From: Flavobacterium cucumis
GTDB taxonomy: Bacteria > Bacteroidota > Bacteroidia > Flavobacteriales > Flavobacteriaceae
Reading direction: 5' to 3'
Assembly (NCBI RefSeq): GCF_900148835.1
Contig: NZ_FRYK01000006.1
Coordinates: 1-64,000, forward strand
DNA: 64,000 nt
The stretch's first letter is position 1. The number at the start of each line of letters is the position of its first letter. The position numbers and the translations under genes are program-made. This document shows positions 41,667 through 50,159 of this stretch, piece after piece. Below the pieces are notes generated by a model. That model searched no databases. It had not been told where the DNA came from and saw only the letters and a program-made list of their open reading frames with translations.

Positions 41667-43046
41667 TTATTTAAATTTAAGGATAAAACTAGTACCCTCA
41701 TTTAATTTACTTTTTACTTTAATTTCAACATTAAGTAAATCACATAAACGCTTTACAATTGATAAACCAATTCCAGTTCCTTTGATTTCTGGATGATTGG
41801 AAATATCGGAGCGATAAAAAGAATTGAAAATTTTATTCACATCTTGTTCAGAAATACCAATTCCATTATCGGAAACGGTAAAGATGATTTCTGTTGGTGT
41901 TTTCTCTAATTGCAATACAATTTCGCCATTATCCTGAGAATATTTAATTGCATTTGAAATCAAATTACTAAAAATAATGGAAACCAAATAATTATCCGAT
42001 TGAATATAATAATCGTCTGTAAAATCAGTTTTTATTTTGAGTTTTTTACTTTCCGTTTTATCTGAAAACCGTGTTAAATTGTCTAAAATTAAGGCATTCA
42101 AATAAATCGATTCTTGCTTCACATTTTGTTTTTGATTTTCAAATCGGGCCAACAATAACAACTGGTCCACCATGTGGTTTAAGCGATCAACTTCCGAAAT
42201 ACAGAACTGAATTTTCTCTTCATATTCGTGTTGGTTTCTCGGTTTTCGGATTAAAACCTCCATTGTTCCTTTGATAACAGCAAGTGGCGTTCTTAATTCG
42301 TGTGAAGCATCTGAAGTAAACTGTTTTTCACGGTCTACCGCATCTTCTATTCGATTCAAAAGATTGTTGATGTTTTCGGATAAAACAAACAATTCGTCTT
42401 TGTTTTGTGGCAATGGAATTCGCGTATTTAAATTATCTTTAGTAATTTGACTAGACGTTTCGATAATGGTTTTAACGGGTTGTATGCTTCTTCCTGCAAA
42501 AAATCGGGCAATTAAATACAAAACTATTAAGATTAAAGGAATGGAAATCAATAAGATATTTCTCAAATTCCCTATTACCATCTCGGCATCGTCAAGCGAC
42601 ATGGCTACAACCAAATGTCCAATAATTGCCTTTTCTTGCAGCACTGGGACTTGAATTTGACGAATGGGTTTCTGATTTAACTGGGTATCCATATATTGAT
42701 TGTCTTTATCAATAGGAAATAATTTCAGATTTAAATTCTTCAAATTGGGCGACTTATCAATTAACTGGTTGTTGCTATCATAAAACTGCACAAAAACAGG
42801 GTTAACATCAACCGTATTGTGTTCACGAGCTCTCCATTGGTCCACTTGAAGCAAATAGGTTTCTTGCGAATCCAAACTAATCTCTTCTAGATGTTTTTCC
42901 ACTTCAACAGCAATATCGGTATTGATATGATTGTAAACGCTGTATTTTACAATTTGAAAAATCACTAGAAATACCATCGAAATCAACAAAGCAGTACTCA
43001 CAATGTAGTTGAAAGCAATTCTATTTTTAAAGGAAAATGAAAACAT
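41667..43046 (-). CDS. Sensor histidine kinase (CusS-like)
   Basis: A 459-aa membrane kinase. Two spans (about residues 10-32 and 165-187) enclose a periplasmic sensor loop. HAMP follows to about 240, then the dimerisation/phosphoacceptor helix SDASHELRTPLAVIKG (His near 250) and the ATPase boxes ISNAIKYSQ, DNGIGI and GTGIGLSIV. The operon order is response regulator, CDF transporter, this kinase, with gaps of 1-2 bp, so it probably senses a metal ion in the periplasm. The ligand cannot be read. Confidence 0.93.
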   Translation of the reverse strand: MFSFSFKNRIAFNYIVSTALLISMVFLVIFQIVKYSVYNHINTDIAVEVEKHLEEISLDSQETYLLQVDQWRAREHNTVDVNPVFVQFYDSNNQLIDKSPNLKNLNLKLFPIDKDNQYMDTQLNQKPIRQIQVPVLQEKAIIGHLVVAMSLDDAEMVIGNLRNILLISIPLILIVLYLIARFFAGRSIQPVKTIIETSSQITKDNLNTRIPLPQNKDELFVLSENINNLLNRIEDAVDREKQFTSDASHELRTPLAVIKGTMEVLIRKPRNQHEYEEKIQFCISEVDRLNHMVDQLLLLARFENQKQNVKQESIYLNALILDNLTRFSDKTESKKLKIKTDFTDDYYIQSDNYLVSIIFSNLISNAIKYSQDNGEIVLQLEKTPTEIIFTVSDNGIGISEQDVNKIFNSFYRSDISNHPEIKGTGIGLSIVKRLCDLLNVEIKVKSKLNEGTSFILKFK

Positions 43047-43048
43047 AA

Positions 43049-43933
43049 TTAAAGCGTAATAGATTCAAAATTAGGCTCAATATGTATCAAAACATGACCT
43101 AATTCCATAAGTTCTTTTCGTAAAGTATCTTTTAAATGATGCGCAATATCATGACCTTCTTTCACTGATTTATTCCCATCAACCATTACATGTAAGTCTA
43201 CGTGATATTTCATTCCGGCCTTTCTAATAAAGCATTTTTCAATACAAATGACCCCTTCAACGGTTTGAGAAATTCGTTTAATTTCAACCTCCAAATCTTG
43301 GTACAAATGTTCGTCCATAACTTCGCCTAAAGCGGGTCGGAAAATTTTATAACAATTGTACAAGATAAATACAGAAGCCAATAAAGCGGCCCAATCATCT
43401 GCAGCTTCATACCCTTTCCCGAAATAGAGTGCGATGGAAATTCCAATGAAAGCTGCAACTGAAGTAATGGCATCGCTTCTATGGTGCCAAGCATCTGCTT
43501 TTAGTGAACTACTGTTGGTTTCAATGCTCTTTTTCATAACAATTTGAAACGAAACTTCTTTCCATAAAATAATAGCACCGAGAACTAAAAGCGTAAAAGG
43601 TTTCGGCAATTCGTGTGGCGTTTGTATGTTTTGAACACTTTCGTAAGCAATAACAGTAGCCGAAGTAATTAAGAAACCCACCACCAGGAACGTAACCAAA
43701 GGTTCGGCTCTTCCATGACCATAAGGATGATTTTCATCAGCGGGTTTGTTCGAATATTTAATTCCGAAAAGCACTAAAAAAGAGGCAAAAACATCTGCTG
43801 TAGATTCAATAGCATCAGCAATCATAGCGTACGAATTTCCAAAATATCCTGTAATCCCTTTTATTAAAGCTAATAAAGAATTTCCAATGATACTAAAATA
43901 AGTCGCTTTGATGGCTTTTTCTGTGTTTGGCAT
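43049..43933 (-). CDS. Cation diffusion facilitator (CDF) metal transporter
   Basis: A 294-aa inner-membrane antiporter exporting divalent cations such as Zn2+ or Fe2+. Six spans lie in residues 10-205. The metal-site motifs are DAIESTAD near 41-48 in TM2 and HHRSDAITS near 148-156 in TM5 (H-x-x-x-D, the zinc-type pattern). The cytoplasmic ferredoxin-like domain contains HVDLHVMVDG. It is inserted between the response regulator and histidine kinase genes, so its expression is tied to the two-component system. Confidence 0.92.
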   Translation of the reverse strand: MPNTEKAIKATYFSIIGNSLLALIKGITGYFGNSYAMIADAIESTADVFASFLVLFGIKYSNKPADENHPYGHGRAEPLVTFLVVGFLITSATVIAYESVQNIQTPHELPKPFTLLVLGAIILWKEVSFQIVMKKSIETNSSSLKADAWHHRSDAITSVAAFIGISIALYFGKGYEAADDWAALLASVFILYNCYKIFRPALGEVMDEHLYQDLEVEIKRISQTVEGVICIEKCFIRKAGMKYHVDLHVMVDGNKSVKEGHDIAHHLKDTLRKELMELGHVLIHIEPNFESITL

Positions 43934-43934
43934 G

Positions 43935-44600
43935 CTAAATTTCGTTTGCGATGTACCCTACTCCTCTAATGGTTTTAATTAAATCTTGGTCCTTAGTCAA
44001 ATTCAATTTCTTTCGGATGGAGTTCATAAACACATCAATTACTCCCGTATCGTATTCAAAATGAATGTCCCAAACGTCTTCAATGATGTTTGTTCGGGTG
44101 CAAACCTTACCTTTATTTTTAATTAGATATTCGAGTAATTCAAATTCTCTTTGTGTCAAAGATACTTCTTTATTGTCAACAAAAACCTGAAACTTAGACT
44201 TGTCAATCGTAATATTTCCTAAAGTTAATACTTTTATTTCATCTTTTGTTCGGAAGTGAATTTTGATGCGCTCCAACAGTTCGTCAAACGAAAACGGTTT
44301 TTTGATATAATCGTTAGCACCTGCTTTTAAGCCTTCTATAGTTTCTTGTACCGTATCTTTTGCCGTTAGGAAAATGATAGGCAAATTATTTTTCTCTAAA
44401 CGGATATTTTTACAAACGTCAATACCTTGCATTTTGGGCAACATCCAATCGAGCAATACTAAATCTACAGGAAGTTCAAGTGCTTTTTTCAAGCCTTCCA
44501 CACCATCATAAGCCGTGGAAATGGTGTAATTTTCCTCTTCCAAGCCTTGTTTTAGAAAAGCTACAATTCCTTTTTCGTCTTCAACAATTAAAATATGCAT
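43935..44600 (-). CDS. OmpR-family response regulator (CusR-like)
   Basis: A 221-aa regulator. Receiver domain: EDEKG near residues 7-11, phosphoacceptor Asp in LVLLDWMLPK near 51, Thr in FLTAKD near 79, Lys in KKPFS near 100. A winged-helix DNA-binding domain follows, with LTQREFELLEYLI and VRGVGY-like TIRGVGYIA. Partner kinase two genes downstream. It starts 11 bp after the DUF3570 gene, so it probably controls its own operon and perhaps the RND pump nearby. Confidence 0.94.
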   Translation of the reverse strand: MHILIVEDEKGIVAFLKQGLEEENYTISTAYDGVEGLKKALELPVDLVLLDWMLPKMQGIDVCKNIRLEKNNLPIIFLTAKDTVQETIEGLKAGANDYIKKPFSFDELLERIKIHFRTKDEIKVLTLGNITIDKSKFQVFVDNKEVSLTQREFELLEYLIKNKGKVCTRTNIIEDVWDIHFEYDTGVIDVFMNSIRKKLNLTKDQDLIKTIRGVGYIANEI

Positions 44601-44611
44601 GCTACCGAACT

Positions 44612-45934
44612 TTATTGAACAAATTTTACTCCGAAGGTAAAAATATTTGCTGATAATCCGTCACTTCTATCGTAATGATTGAATCTAAAATCGATATTTT
44701 TTAAACCAAATTTCCAAATTTTTGTATTGGTAAAGATATCCGTATAGCCCAACCCAAAGCCATATTGATTGGCTGTGAAGGTTGACAAATCATAATCGGA
44801 AGTGTAAAACGCTTCAGTAGAAGTATGCCCTTCGTATGGCGCAAAATACTTCGATTGCTGTTGGGAGTAATAACGGAACATTGGAATAACCGTAAACTTA
44901 TCCGTTAACTTATACGGAATTTCAATATTGAACGTATGCGATGAAATATCCCAATCATCAAAATAGTAACGATAATAGGTTCTCAAAGTAAATTTTTCAT
45001 TCAAATAGAAATTCCATCGCGTACCAATTGGCAACTTGAATCGATTGTCTGGTAAACGCTCGATATCATCTGCTAATTGAAACTCATTGATAAAGAAATC
45101 CCCTCTGTCTGCAAAATAAACACGTTGGTAAGGGGTTGAAAGTAAACCGTTTTGGTATAAGACATCCATAAAAATAGAGCCTTGAATTTTTTTAGTTACC
45201 ACTTGAGAAAACGTCAAACTCAACGCAAAAGAATTTCTGTTTTTTTGATCGTGTTCTTTGAAATTTGAAGGATTGTATATTTCAGAAGAAATTTGACCTG
45301 GTGTAATTACAAAATCATCATAGATGCCACCATTCATGCCGTTATAATCAACAAAATCTTGTAATTCTTTGGGATAAATTGGTCTCCAAGTATCCAAGTA
45401 AACATTTGCGTTAACCGAAACCTCTGAATTTTTTCCGTTAAATAATTTTGAAACACCACCACCAAAGCCTACCGAAGCATAATCATACTCAATAGAACCT
45501 GACACGTGACCGTTCCAAATTGTATTTCTGTCATCCGAACTGTGGCTGTAATTTAAAACCAAAGAAGTCAAAACATCCTGAGCTGATGCCCCAGAACTCG
45601 CTTGCCATGGACTTGGTGTATTGCTATCAAAGGGATTGATATTTCCTGACGAAGCAGAAGAATATGCCGAAATTCCAGCATCAACCGTTAATACATCATC
45701 ATCATTAAGTGGAATAGCTACCACAAATGTTGGTGTGATATTCGTTAATTCCTCCATACCATTACCCCCCGAAACGGCAGAGTGAATTCCGTCTTGTTTG
45801 TAGTAGCTCATCAAAAAGTCTACTTCAATCGATTCTAAAACACGTTTTTTATAGACTACTTCAGTCGAATCTTTCTCTTGCGAAAAACTCAACGTAGTAA
45901 AAAAAACAAAAACTATTATACTTATATTTTTCAT
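44612..45934 (-). CDS. DUF3570 protein (probable outer-membrane beta-barrel)
   Basis: A 440-aa exported protein. Signal peptide about residues 1-19. The mature part alternates short polar turns and amphipathic strands and ends in an aromatic/hydrophobic strand (FGVKFVQ), as outer-membrane barrels do. Family-typical segments: YYKQDGIHSAVSGGNG near 43-58 and SSASSGNINPF near 92-102, followed by ASSGAS near 110-115, which resembles the S-G-A-S/T core of ApbE flavinylation sites. The gene lies with ApbE and DUF4266, as in other Bacteroidota. Function unknown. Confidence 0.82.
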   Translation of the reverse strand: MKNISIIVFVFFTTLSFSQEKDSTEVVYKKRVLESIEVDFLMSYYKQDGIHSAVSGGNGMEELTNITPTFVVAIPLNDDDVLTVDAGISAYSSASSGNINPFDSNTPSPWQASSGASAQDVLTSLVLNYSHSSDDRNTIWNGHVSGSIEYDYASVGFGGGVSKLFNGKNSEVSVNANVYLDTWRPIYPKELQDFVDYNGMNGGIYDDFVITPGQISSEIYNPSNFKEHDQKNRNSFALSLTFSQVVTKKIQGSIFMDVLYQNGLLSTPYQRVYFADRGDFFINEFQLADDIERLPDNRFKLPIGTRWNFYLNEKFTLRTYYRYYFDDWDISSHTFNIEIPYKLTDKFTVIPMFRYYSQQQSKYFAPYEGHTSTEAFYTSDYDLSTFTANQYGFGLGYTDIFTNTKIWKFGLKNIDFRFNHYDRSDGLSANIFTFGVKFVQ

Positions 45935-45940
45935 AAATTA

Positions 45941-45982
45941 ATTACCCATTACCTATTACCCATCACCAATTACCCATCACCT
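45941..45982. repeat. Three 14-bp tandem repeats
   Basis: ATTACCCATTACCT, ATTACCCATCACCA and ATTACCCATCACCT in a row, ending at the stop codon of the DUF4266 gene. Similar in style to the arrays in the his operon. Confidence 0.85.
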
Positions 45983-46190
45983 AATTACATCCGCAACCTC
46001 CACCTGTTTTTCCTCCATTAGCACCCGAAGCCGCTTCACGATAAACTTGAAACGTAGTTTCAAAACGCTCTGAACTTCTAGCCGAAAGTTTCATATCAGG
46101 GTCGTTAATGTATTGTTTGTCGTATTCTTTTACGGAGTTGCAAGAGGTGAATCCCAAAACTACTATTGCGATTAAAATGACTTTTTTCAT
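45981..46190 (-). CDS. DUF4266 small lipoprotein with GCGCN C-terminus
   Basis: A 69-aa lipoprotein. The lipobox GFTSC puts the lipidated Cys near residue 17. The mature peptide ends in a glycine-rich stretch with two Cys (GGGCGCN). Together with DUF3570 and ApbE this matches the DUF4266 family. SGAN near residues 54-57 recalls the flavinylation site core, but the expected final Ser/Thr is Asn. The Cys pair may bind metal or form a redox disulfide with the thioredoxin encoded two genes upstream. It lies 5 bp after apbE. Confidence 0.85.
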   Translation of the reverse strand: MKKVILIAIVVLGFTSCNSVKEYDKQYINDPDMKLSARSSERFETTFQVYREAASGANGGKTGGGCGCN

Positions 46191-46195
46191 ACTTG

Positions 46196-47167
46196 CTATT
46201 TTTTAATGTCTATATTTTTTGATGTGTGAATCACGCCTTTATCATCTACTATGATACAACCAATTCCGTTTAGTTGATTGATTAAATCCAAACCTACTTC
46301 GACTCCTAAAACGAAAATTCCGGTAGCCAAAGCATCTGCGATTTCGGTTTGTTTTGCAAAAACAGAAACACTTACAATTCCGCTTGCTGGATACCCTGTT
46401 CGTGGATCAATAATGTGAGAATAGCGTTTACCCTTGAACGTAACAAACTTCTCATAACTTCCAGAAGTTTCCACAGCAGCATCGTCTAAAGGAAAAGTAG
46501 CGAACACTTTATTTTTATTCATAGGATTGACAACACCTACGGTCCAGCTTTGTCCATCAGGTTGTTTACCCCAAGTATTGATGTCGCCTGAAACATTCAC
46601 TAAGCCTGATTTACATCCTTTTATTTGAAGTAACACTTTAATCTTGTCAGCGATGTAACCTTGACCAATTCCGCCAAGACCTAATTTCATTCCTTTATTT
46701 TTAAGGAAAATTGTTGTATCCTTTGGATTTAGAATGATGTTTTGATAGCCCACTTTTTCAACGGATTTTTTGATAGCTTCTTCCGATGGCATTTCTTTCA
46801 TGCTTCCGTCGAATTTCCAAATCTTATCCATTGAAGCATATGAAATATCAAAAGCTCCAGAAGTCAGTTTGGAAATCTTAATCGCGCGTTCCACCAAATC
46901 ATACACTTCTTGGTCTACTTTTACAGGTTGAATGCCTGCATTCTGATTCACCAGAGAAATTTGAGTGGTTGGAATCCAATCCGAAATTAAGTTTTCTATT
47001 CGCTTCACTTCATTAATGGCTAAAGCGGTAAAATAATCTCCTTCTACAGTATCTTTAGCAACCACAGTTATTTCAAACGGACTTCCTAACAAACTTTGCG
47101 TTTTCTTGAAAATTTGCTGGGCTAAACCTAATTGGGTAAGCAAAAGAAAAACGACTATTTTTTTCAT
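46196..47167 (-). CDS. apbE: FAD:protein FMN transferase
   Basis: A 323-aa exported ApbE. Signal peptide about residues 1-16. Seen: GLGGIGQGYIADKIK near 168-182, the NVSGDINTWG segment near 197-206, and SHIIDPRTGYPA near 252-263, the conserved FAD/Mg region. It attaches FMN covalently to Ser/Thr of target proteins in the periplasm. Neighbouring DUF4266 and DUF3570 proteins are candidate substrates. The start overlaps the stop of the thioredoxin gene by 4 bp. Confidence 0.94.
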   Translation of the reverse strand: MKKIVVFLLLTQLGLAQQIFKKTQSLLGSPFEITVVAKDTVEGDYFTALAINEVKRIENLISDWIPTTQISLVNQNAGIQPVKVDQEVYDLVERAIKISKLTSGAFDISYASMDKIWKFDGSMKEMPSEEAIKKSVEKVGYQNIILNPKDTTIFLKNKGMKLGLGGIGQGYIADKIKVLLQIKGCKSGLVNVSGDINTWGKQPDGQSWTVGVVNPMNKNKVFATFPLDDAAVETSGSYEKFVTFKGKRYSHIIDPRTGYPASGIVSVSVFAKQTEIADALATGIFVLGVEVGLDLINQLNGIGCIIVDDKGVIHTSKNIDIKK

Positions 47168-47601
47168 TTTTTGTCAATTGCGTGAATCATTTTGATATAC
47201 TCTTCAGGAGCAACATTTTTAAAGCCCATTTTTCCTAGAACTTTTCCGTTTTTATCCAAAATTACTACCAAAGGAAAACTACCTTCACCGTTATACTTTT
47301 CGGCTAATTTTCTATTGTGTTCGGTTTGTTCTTTAGATAATACATTTGCTTTTTTTCTCGGAAAATCGGCACGAACAACCACCCACGATTTTTCAGCTTC
47401 ATTCTTAAAGATTTGGGATTGCCAAATGGTTTTGTCTAACTTAATGCAAGGCGCACACCAATCAGAACCAGAAAAAACAACAATTATGTTTTTATCTTGC
47501 TCAGAGGCTTGTTTTTTAGCATCCTCAAAATTATAACTCCACTCCTGAGCCACTATAAATTGGGAGATGGAAAGAGCAATTAAAAGAAGTAACTTTCTCA
47601 T
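47164..47601 (-). CDS. Periplasmic thioredoxin-family protein
   Basis: A 145-aa protein with a signal peptide (about residues 1-18) and one thioredoxin domain. The active site is SDWCAPCIKL near residues 47-56, followed by VVILDKNGKVLGKMGF. It is probably a reductant or oxidant for Cys residues in the neighbouring exported proteins, such as DUF4266. First gene of the seven-gene operon running to the histidine kinase. A TACATTTG -7 box (minus strand, 47619-47626) lies 17 bp before the ATG. Confidence 0.9.
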   Translation of the reverse strand: MRKLLLLIALSISQFIVAQEWSYNFEDAKKQASEQDKNIIVVFSGSDWCAPCIKLDKTIWQSQIFKNEAEKSWVVVRADFPRKKANVLSKEQTEHNRKLAEKYNGEGSFPLVVILDKNGKVLGKMGFKNVAPEEYIKMIHAIDKK

Positions 47602-47618
47602 TTCATTTAAATTTACAT

Positions 47619-47626
47619 CAAATGTA
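47619..47626 (-). promoter_or_regulatory. -7 box for the thioredoxin-apbE operon
   Basis: TACATTTG on the minus strand, exact TAnnTTTG. No clear -33 TTG. Confidence 0.45.
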
Positions 47627-47681
47627 ACAAGAAAAGGTATACGCTTGTCCTTGCGTAAACTGAAATTAAGCTAAAATTAAG

Positions 47682-49709
47682 TTAGGGTAATCCGTTGTAC
47701 TTTCTTGAAAACCATTCTATTGTTAGTGCTAAAATGGCAATTATTAGCAACCAAACCCAATCAATTAAAGGTGATTTTTTGATGGTTTCTTTTTGAATGG
47801 GAAGATAATTTTCATTTTCAATCAAATCTTGTATAGCCTTGTCTAATTGATTTGGGTAATATACTTTTCCATTTGTATTACTAGCTAATTGAAGCAATCT
47901 ATTTTGATCAGGATTTACAAATTGTTTTTCAATTTCAAAATCTAAGACTTCGAAACTTCCCGAAAAATGGGTGTTGGATTCTTTTTCAGTTACTTTAAAG
48001 GTATAATTGGCTGCATCTAATCCATCTAAATTTACTTTGTATGCATTAGTCGTTTTAAGAAAATCGTATTTTTTGGTCGCTTTTGTTTTTGAATTGGTGA
48101 CTTGAATTGTCAATTGTGCATTTTCGTCAAATTCGTAGTTTTTATTGAAATATTCTGCTGTAATTTCGATACTTTCCCCAGAGTTGTAGAAACTTTCGTA
48201 AGTAACATTCAAGTTCTTTTTTGAAGCATTTGAAACTAAAAACTGAATAATTTTATCTGTAAACCTATCAAAATCTTCAAAAGACTTTTTGTTCAAGTGG
48301 TTTTCCAAACGCCATTTCCAAATATTTTCACCTAATAAATATGCTTTTCTTTCAGCACCGCTTTCGGTAAAAGTAACCATTGGATGCTGTACTGGAACAT
48401 TTCGAACTCTAGCTGAAAGCAGTGTATTAGTATTGTTTTTTGCCGTAATTGTACCAAAATTATGTTCCAACGGTGGGAAATTTTCAAATCCAATATTGGA
48501 TTGAGCAAATAAATTAAAATTGGATTCAAACGTAGCTAAATAATCCTCTTTAGCACTCGTCATTTTAAAATTCAAATCGTTTTGAACCTGATTCAAAAAG
48601 GTAAAATCGGTTGCGGTACCGGTAATCACAAACGTATTGATTTGTGCTATCTTATTTTGATCGAAAACCGATTTAAAAGCTGGATTGGGTTGGTACAAAA
48701 TCAAAACATTATACGATTGTAACGATTTGATTTCACTTGGCTTTACAATAGTAACTTTTCGTTGTTGATTGGTTTCAATACTTCGCTTTAAAGCTCCTAA
48801 ATCAGGATGATTGATGGTTGTAATTAATGCGATTTCGCTTTTTTGATCGATTACTTCAACTGCAAAATTCTTTGTATTGTTAACGCTATTTTTTTCTTTT
48901 ACACTAGCAGCAATAGTTGCTTTGTATTTTGACAAACCTACTTTATCCGCATTTAATAAAACGGTTACGGATTGTGCTTTTTTGTCTTTCGAAAAAGTAA
49001 CCGCTTGTTTGTAAACCGTTTGATTTCCTGATTGAATGGAAAAATTTGAAGTAATAGTCTCATTTCCATTGTATTGCAAAAATACTTCAACCGGAAATTT
49101 ATTCTTTAAAAAAGCGTATTTGTTAACATTGATTTGATTAATTTTCAAATCCAGCACCTTAGTGGTATCCCCTAAAACAATTGGTAAAACACTGGTATTT
49201 TCTTGAAAACTAAAGACATAATCGTTACCCATTGTTTGATTTCCGTCGGTAAAAAGAACTATGGGATATTTGGCATTCCTATACAATTGCTTTACATTTT
49301 TTGCAACACCATCAATATGCGATTGATTTCCTTTAAAATCCAATTTTTCTAAAGATTGAAAATCCTCAGCAAACGAAAACAATTGTACATCATATTTTTC
49401 TAAAATAGCCTTATTTTCAGCAATTTTTAAATATAATTCGGATGCTTCTTTAGTAGCTTTTAATTCGGAAATCGATTTGGAATCGTCTACAACTATTGGC
49501 AAAGGTGTTTTCTGTATGTCTGTTATTTTCCGACTAACAATTGGATTAATCAGTAATAAGAAAACAGATAATAGACTAACAAAACGCAAAAAAGCCAAAA
49601 ACCAGTACAATTTAGACTGATTTTTGACTTTATACAAGTATTGATAAAACGACAATCCAGCAGCAATTAGTACTGATAAAATAAGAAGTAAAATTGTGCC
49701 TGTTGTCAT
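47682..49709 (-). CDS. Large membrane-anchored periplasmic protein (VWA/BatA-like organisation)
   Basis: A 675-aa protein with membrane spans at residues 5-24, 37-60 and 650-668. The soluble part between them begins with a Rossmann-like segment (PLPIVVDDSKS near 72-82, YPIVLFTDGNQTMG near 149-162) reminiscent of a von Willebrand A fold, although the MIDAS DxSxS is altered to DDSKS. Ig-like beta regions and a GATase-like region follow. Such proteins are common in Bacteroidota, often near the Bat or MoxR genes; here it stands alone. Function unknown. Confidence 0.7.
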   Translation of the reverse strand: MTTGTILLLILSVLIAAGLSFYQYLYKVKNQSKLYWFLAFLRFVSLLSVFLLLINPIVSRKITDIQKTPLPIVVDDSKSISELKATKEASELYLKIAENKAILEKYDVQLFSFAEDFQSLEKLDFKGNQSHIDGVAKNVKQLYRNAKYPIVLFTDGNQTMGNDYVFSFQENTSVLPIVLGDTTKVLDLKINQINVNKYAFLKNKFPVEVFLQYNGNETITSNFSIQSGNQTVYKQAVTFSKDKKAQSVTVLLNADKVGLSKYKATIAASVKEKNSVNNTKNFAVEVIDQKSEIALITTINHPDLGALKRSIETNQQRKVTIVKPSEIKSLQSYNVLILYQPNPAFKSVFDQNKIAQINTFVITGTATDFTFLNQVQNDLNFKMTSAKEDYLATFESNFNLFAQSNIGFENFPPLEHNFGTITAKNNTNTLLSARVRNVPVQHPMVTFTESGAERKAYLLGENIWKWRLENHLNKKSFEDFDRFTDKIIQFLVSNASKKNLNVTYESFYNSGESIEITAEYFNKNYEFDENAQLTIQVTNSKTKATKKYDFLKTTNAYKVNLDGLDAANYTFKVTEKESNTHFSGSFEVLDFEIEKQFVNPDQNRLLQLASNTNGKVYYPNQLDKAIQDLIENENYLPIQKETIKKSPLIDWVWLLIIAILALTIEWFSRKYNGLP

Positions 49710-49719
49710 TATAAGTTTA

Positions 49720-50145
49720 AAAGTTTATAGGTTTAGAAGGTTAAGAGTATTGATTCGCTTTCATCATTTGTGATTTGTACAAACCATCAATTAGCATATT
49801 AACTTCTGTATTTTTTTCTCGAACTAATAAGTATTCGTTTTCATTTAAGTACTCAAAATCATAGCATAAAATAACTTGATTTAATAATTCTAAAGAAGAA
49901 CCATAAGCTATTTCAGAAAATCTTGCTTTGTCTTTATATGAATTTCTTCCAGAACCTTCTGCTAAATTTGATGCAATAGATATTGAGCATCTTCGCATCT
50001 GACTAGTTAAACCAAAAGTTTCATCTTTAAGAAATTGTTTTGTAGTCTTGTAAATTATTAAAGCTAATTCTCTACCCTTTTGCCAAGCAATTAACCTTTC
50101 AAAACTAAAAACGCTCATTTCTTATCTTTTAAACTTATAAACTTT
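49720..50145. mobile_element. Unit with ~25-bp terminal inverted repeats carrying a four-helix-bundle gene
   Basis: AAAGTTTATAGGTTTAGAAG (49720-49739, continuing to 49745) and the complement of 50121-50145 (AAAGTTTATAAGTTTAAAAG...) match at about 22 of 26 positions. They bracket the gene at 49741-50118 almost exactly. Confidence 0.5.
49741..50118 (-). CDS. Four-helix-bundle protein (23S rRNA intervening-sequence protein family)
   Basis: A 125-aa helical protein. Family signature (TIGR02436): WQKGRELALIIYKTTKQF near residues 12-29, GLTSQMRRCSISIASNLAEG near 36-55, and YGSSLELLNQVIL near 72-84. First found in 23S rRNA intervening sequences, but members are scattered in Bacteroidota chromosomes. 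Here it is flanked by inverted repeats and lies between the VWA-like gene and fabG. Probably a small structural or RNA-associated protein; function unproven. Confidence 0.88.
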   Translation of the reverse strand: MSVFSFERLIAWQKGRELALIIYKTTKQFLKDETFGLTSQMRRCSISIASNLAEGSGRNSYKDKARFSEIAYGSSLELLNQVILCYDFEYLNENEYLLVREKNTEVNMLIDGLYKSQMMKANQYS

Positions 50146-50159
50146 AACCTTTTAAGCTC

